DNA from: Nocardia nova NBRC 15556
Lineage (GTDB): Bacteria > Actinomycetota > Actinomycetes > Mycobacteriales > Mycobacteriaceae
Length of the DNA: 64,000 nt
Direction: 5' to 3'
NCBI RefSeq assembly: GCF_001613005.1
Contig: NZ_BDBN01000030.1
Coordinates: 1 to 64,000, forward strand
This document shows, in pieces, positions 62,047-64,000 of the stretch; within the stretch, counting starts at the first letter, position 1, and every line of letters starts with the position of its first letter. The notes under the pieces are model-generated. The model was given only the letters and a program-made list of their open reading frames with translations. It did no database searches and was not told the origin of the DNA. The translations under genes were made by a program, and so were the position numbers.

Positions 62047-63240
62047 TCAGTCGTCCGCGCGAGGTCCGATGATGCGATAGCCGCCGGATTCGGCGACCAC
62101 CTCGGTCACCGGCCCGGCCGGACGCCCGCATTGCCGATCGCAGCCGGACCAATGCTGCCGGCCGGCGACGACCACCTGATCGGCCGCGACGCCCGACAGG
62201 TCCGGCGCCGGGGCGCCGACCGGGAGCACGCGGCCGGACATGACGGCCTCGGCCGCGTCGGCCCGCACGTCCGTCAGTGATTTCGCGCAGCCAGGTCGCC
62301 CGGCGCACGCCGTCACCGCGAGCCACGGTGAGTTCGCGTCGAAGATCAGGCCCATCGGCGCGAGCACCCGCACCACCTGTTCGGCCGTCCACTCGTCCAT
62401 ATCGGCCAGGACGAGGCTGCGCCAGGGGGTGATCAGAATCGGATGTTCCACCGCCGCAACGAATTCCGCGGTCCGGGCGGGCAGGGCGCCCAGCGGCACC
62501 CCCGCCCCGAGCGCGACCCGGTCGTCGGCCTGGGTGAGCCATCCGATCGGAATATCCTGGCGGGCAACGAGATCCATCGGTTCAGCGGTCGGTTCCAGAG
62601 CCAATTCGGCCAGGATCCGGGCCGGGCCGTCGGCGACCTCGCGTAGCCGCCACTGCTCGCCGCGCATCCGCTGGAAACCGTGGGCCGCCGCCAGCATCGT
62701 GTCCACCGCCCGGTCGGCGCCGATCCGCGCGCCCGAATCGCGCCCGGCCAGGACCAGCGCGAACTCGGCCTCGTCGGTGGCGTGCACGCCGATATCGCCG
62801 CCGAGACCGCTGATGTCGCCGCGGCCGTCGTCGAGGGTGAACAGCACGCGCCCGGGCAGTGCGGCCAATTCCGGCGCCTGCCGCAGCTCCGCATCGAGTC
62901 GCGCGGCCAGCGGATGCACATCGCTCCAGCCGCCCACCCGGCCCGACAGCGGCGAGGCCACGATGTTGCGCACCCGCTCGTGGGTGGGCGCGGGCAGCAG
63001 CTCGGCCTGTTCGAGCCGCTCGGCCAGGGCCGCCGCATCGTGCATCTGCCGCAATTGCACATTGCCGCGGGAGGTTAGTTCGATACTGCCGTTGCCGAGC
63101 TCGTCGGCCGCCGCGGCCAGCACCCGCAGTTGATCGGGGGTGATCGCGCCGCCGGGCAGCCGGATCCGGGCCAGCGGACCGTCGGCGGCCTGATGCAGGC
63201 GCAGGACACCGGGGCAGGAGTCGGGGGCGGAGCGCGTCAT
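62047..63240 (-). CDS. cobG: Precorrin-3B synthase CobG
   Basis: A 397-residue [4Fe-4S] enzyme of the nitrite/sulfite reductase fold that hydroxylates precorrin-3A to 3B. The ferredoxin-like half-domain stretch GAITPDQLRVLAAAADELGN, followed by LTSRGNVQLRQ, is typical. Cluster ligands can be seen as C-x5-C (TACAGRPGCAKS) and C-x3-C (WSGCDRQCGRP). It needs oxygen, placing the pathway as aerobic. No cobalamin riboswitch was recognised in the 72-bp gap upstream. Confidence 0.92.
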   Translation of the reverse strand: MTRSAPDSCPGVLRLHQAADGPLARIRLPGGAITPDQLRVLAAAADELGNGSIELTSRGNVQLRQMHDAAALAERLEQAELLPAPTHERVRNIVASPLSGRVGGWSDVHPLAARLDAELRQAPELAALPGRVLFTLDDGRGDISGLGGDIGVHATDEAEFALVLAGRDSGARIGADRAVDTMLAAAHGFQRMRGEQWRLREVADGPARILAELALEPTAEPMDLVARQDIPIGWLTQADDRVALGAGVPLGALPARTAEFVAAVEHPILITPWRSLVLADMDEWTAEQVVRVLAPMGLIFDANSPWLAVTACAGRPGCAKSLTDVRADAAEAVMSGRVLPVGAPAPDLSGVAADQVVVAGRQHWSGCDRQCGRPAGPVTEVVAESGGYRIIGPRADD

Positions 63241-63312
63241 GATGCCACCAGCCTACGAGCCGGGCGCGCGGCGAACGCGGGCGAGGCCGGGGCGCGTCCG
63301 CGGTTCACGGTG

Positions 63313-63642
63313 TCAGTGACCGCGCCTCAGGTGCAGGCGGCGTCGCGGATCGTGCGACGTGCGGGACGGTTCGAGCGGGGCGGCCGGCCAGGAGGGATCG
63401 AAGAGCAGGCTGGGGCCTGCGTGGTGGGCGACCCGGTCGTGGTGGGCGGTCGCGCCGAACAGGCTCATCCCGCCGAGGAAGGCGGCGGCGCAGATCGCGC
63501 CGGAGACGAGAGCCCAGCCGCGATGGCCGCTCGCGGCCGCGGTGAGTCCCATCGCCAGGCTGCCGAATCCGATCAGAACGCAGAAGTAGCTGGTCCAGGC
63601 GACCATACGGTTGCGCCGCACCCAAGGCGGGGTGGCGGGCAT
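63313..63642 (-). CDS. Small two-helix membrane protein, tandem paralogue A
   Basis: A 109-residue protein: WVRRNRMVAWTSYFCVLIGF, then GLTAAASGHRGWALVSGAIC, giving two helices and a hydrophilic His/Arg-rich C-terminus. It shares the plan W-x-RRNR-x-x-AW, A-A-x-GH-x-G and H-x-x-P-x-LL-x-D with the gene immediately upstream (63647), so the two are a tandem duplication. Function unknown. Confidence 0.7.
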   Translation of the reverse strand: MPATPPWVRRNRMVAWTSYFCVLIGFGSLAMGLTAAASGHRGWALVSGAICAAAFLGGMSLFGATAHHDRVAHHAGPSLLFDPSWPAAPLEPSRTSHDPRRRLHLRRGH

Positions 63643-63646
63643 CGGC

Positions 63647-63970
63647 TCACCGGTCCTTCGGGCTGCTCTCGTCCCGGGCGCGGATCACGGCCTGCCACAG
63701 CTGGTCGTCGACGTAACTGTCCGACAACAGATGTGGTGTGTCGTGGCGTTCGACGTGGTCGCGGCGGACCGTGGACTCGAAGACCAGCAGCCCGAAGATC
63801 GCGACCGCCGCACAGGCGCCCGCGGCGACGAGCAACAGCCCGCCGTGACCCCCGGCCGCAGCGGCCAAAGCCATTGCCAGCAATGCAACAGCAACCATCA
63901 TGCATGTAATTCCCGACCAGGCGGCAAAGCGGTTCCGCCTGCTCCATCCCGGTGAGTTCGGCATATTCAC
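63647..63970 (-). CDS. Small two-helix membrane protein, tandem paralogue B
   Basis: A 107-residue protein paralogous to 63313-63642: WSRRNRFAAWSGITCMMVAV, AAAAGGHGGLLLVAAGACAA, then a charged tail (RRDHVERHDTPHLLSDSYVD). Four bases separate the pair. Function unknown; in line with the cob genes on the minus strand, possibly the head of that transcript. Confidence 0.7.
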   Translation of the reverse strand: MNMPNSPGWSRRNRFAAWSGITCMMVAVALLAMALAAAAGGHGGLLLVAAGACAAVAIFGLLVFESTVRRDHVERHDTPHLLSDSYVDDQLWQAVIRARDESSPKDR

Positions 63971-64000
63971 AGCGTACGCCGCGGGATCGGATCGGGAAAT

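Noticed and set aside
63241..63312. Cobalamin riboswitch upstream of cobG
   Set aside because: The gap is only 72 bp and lacks the B12-box consensus; none seen upstream of the small membrane genes within the window.
1..64000. CRISPR arrays, tRNA and rRNA genes
   Set aside because: No regularly spaced direct repeats, no cloverleaf-like segments and no rRNA sequence noticed on reading; a tRNAscan or Infernal run was not possible.

Overview
The window is a high-GC actinobacterial chromosome segment, most likely from Nocardia or a close mycolic-acid-containing relative. This is an inference from a phosphatidylinositol-mannoside-type acyltransferase, a deazaflavin (F420)-type reductase, a WXG100-like ESX effector, the PspA/PspAA/HtpX/PspAB set, and two Nocardia-style secreted proteins with glycine-rich hydrophobic tails at the two ends. 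I saw no rRNA, tRNA or CRISPR array.

1-24 kb is mostly ordinary accessory metabolism with local regulators: an MFS exporter coupled to a MarR repressor; an orphan phosphate-binding lipoprotein (pstS) whose 3' end faces that operon across a 58-bp perfect palindrome; a lipase-like hydrolase; an amidase divergent from a LuxR regulator; a reductase divergent from an HxlR regulator; and a TetR-controlled SDR / saccharopine-dehydrogenase-like / acyl-CoA-ligase operon with three operators spaced exactly 22 bp. Next come a deazaflavin-type reductase, a YncE-like lipoprotein joined to a FetA/FetB-like ABC exporter, and a complete pspA-pspAA-htpX-pspAB stress operon.

23.6-31.9 kb: a small copper-style cluster (a two-helix membrane protein, a 30-residue Met-rich micropeptide, a SHOCT protein, and the severed tail of a P-type copper ATPase), then a ChrB_N-PAP2-MFS operon with a palindrome over its probable leaderless promoter, an ABC-2 exporter, and small DUF488, alkyltransferase-like, cupin and VOC proteins.

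32-43.6 kb: a membrane-bound class III adenylate cyclase, a YCII protein with a TTG start, a lower-GC stretch of small unknown ORFs, a membrane-anchored Gmad2-type protein behind a possibly structured leader, a second Met-rich micropeptide, a nitronate-monooxygenase-like enzyme, an acyltransferase, a DUF5994 protein, a TetR regulator, and a possible cysteine-peptidase-fold effector.

43.7-57.5 kb is a scarred mobile region. Two identical 356-bp copies of an IS5-type transposase 3' end lie in inverted orientation around an SDR gene. A WXG100-like ESX effector next to one copy ends in its linker with no recognisable toxin domain. Decayed fragments of two tyrosine recombinases, a GrpB protein, a methyltransferase, a SnoaL-like protein and an Mrp-type ATPase are scattered among intact genes (DUF3052, CtaG, ClC channel, MarR, YrhK-like).

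57.5-64 kb returns to housekeeping: the second hydrophobic-tail secreted protein, then cobalamin genes (cobK on the plus strand with an apparent CTG start; cobG, cobH and a cobI-cobJ fusion on the minus strand) together with a membrane protein and a tandem pair of paralogous small membrane proteins.
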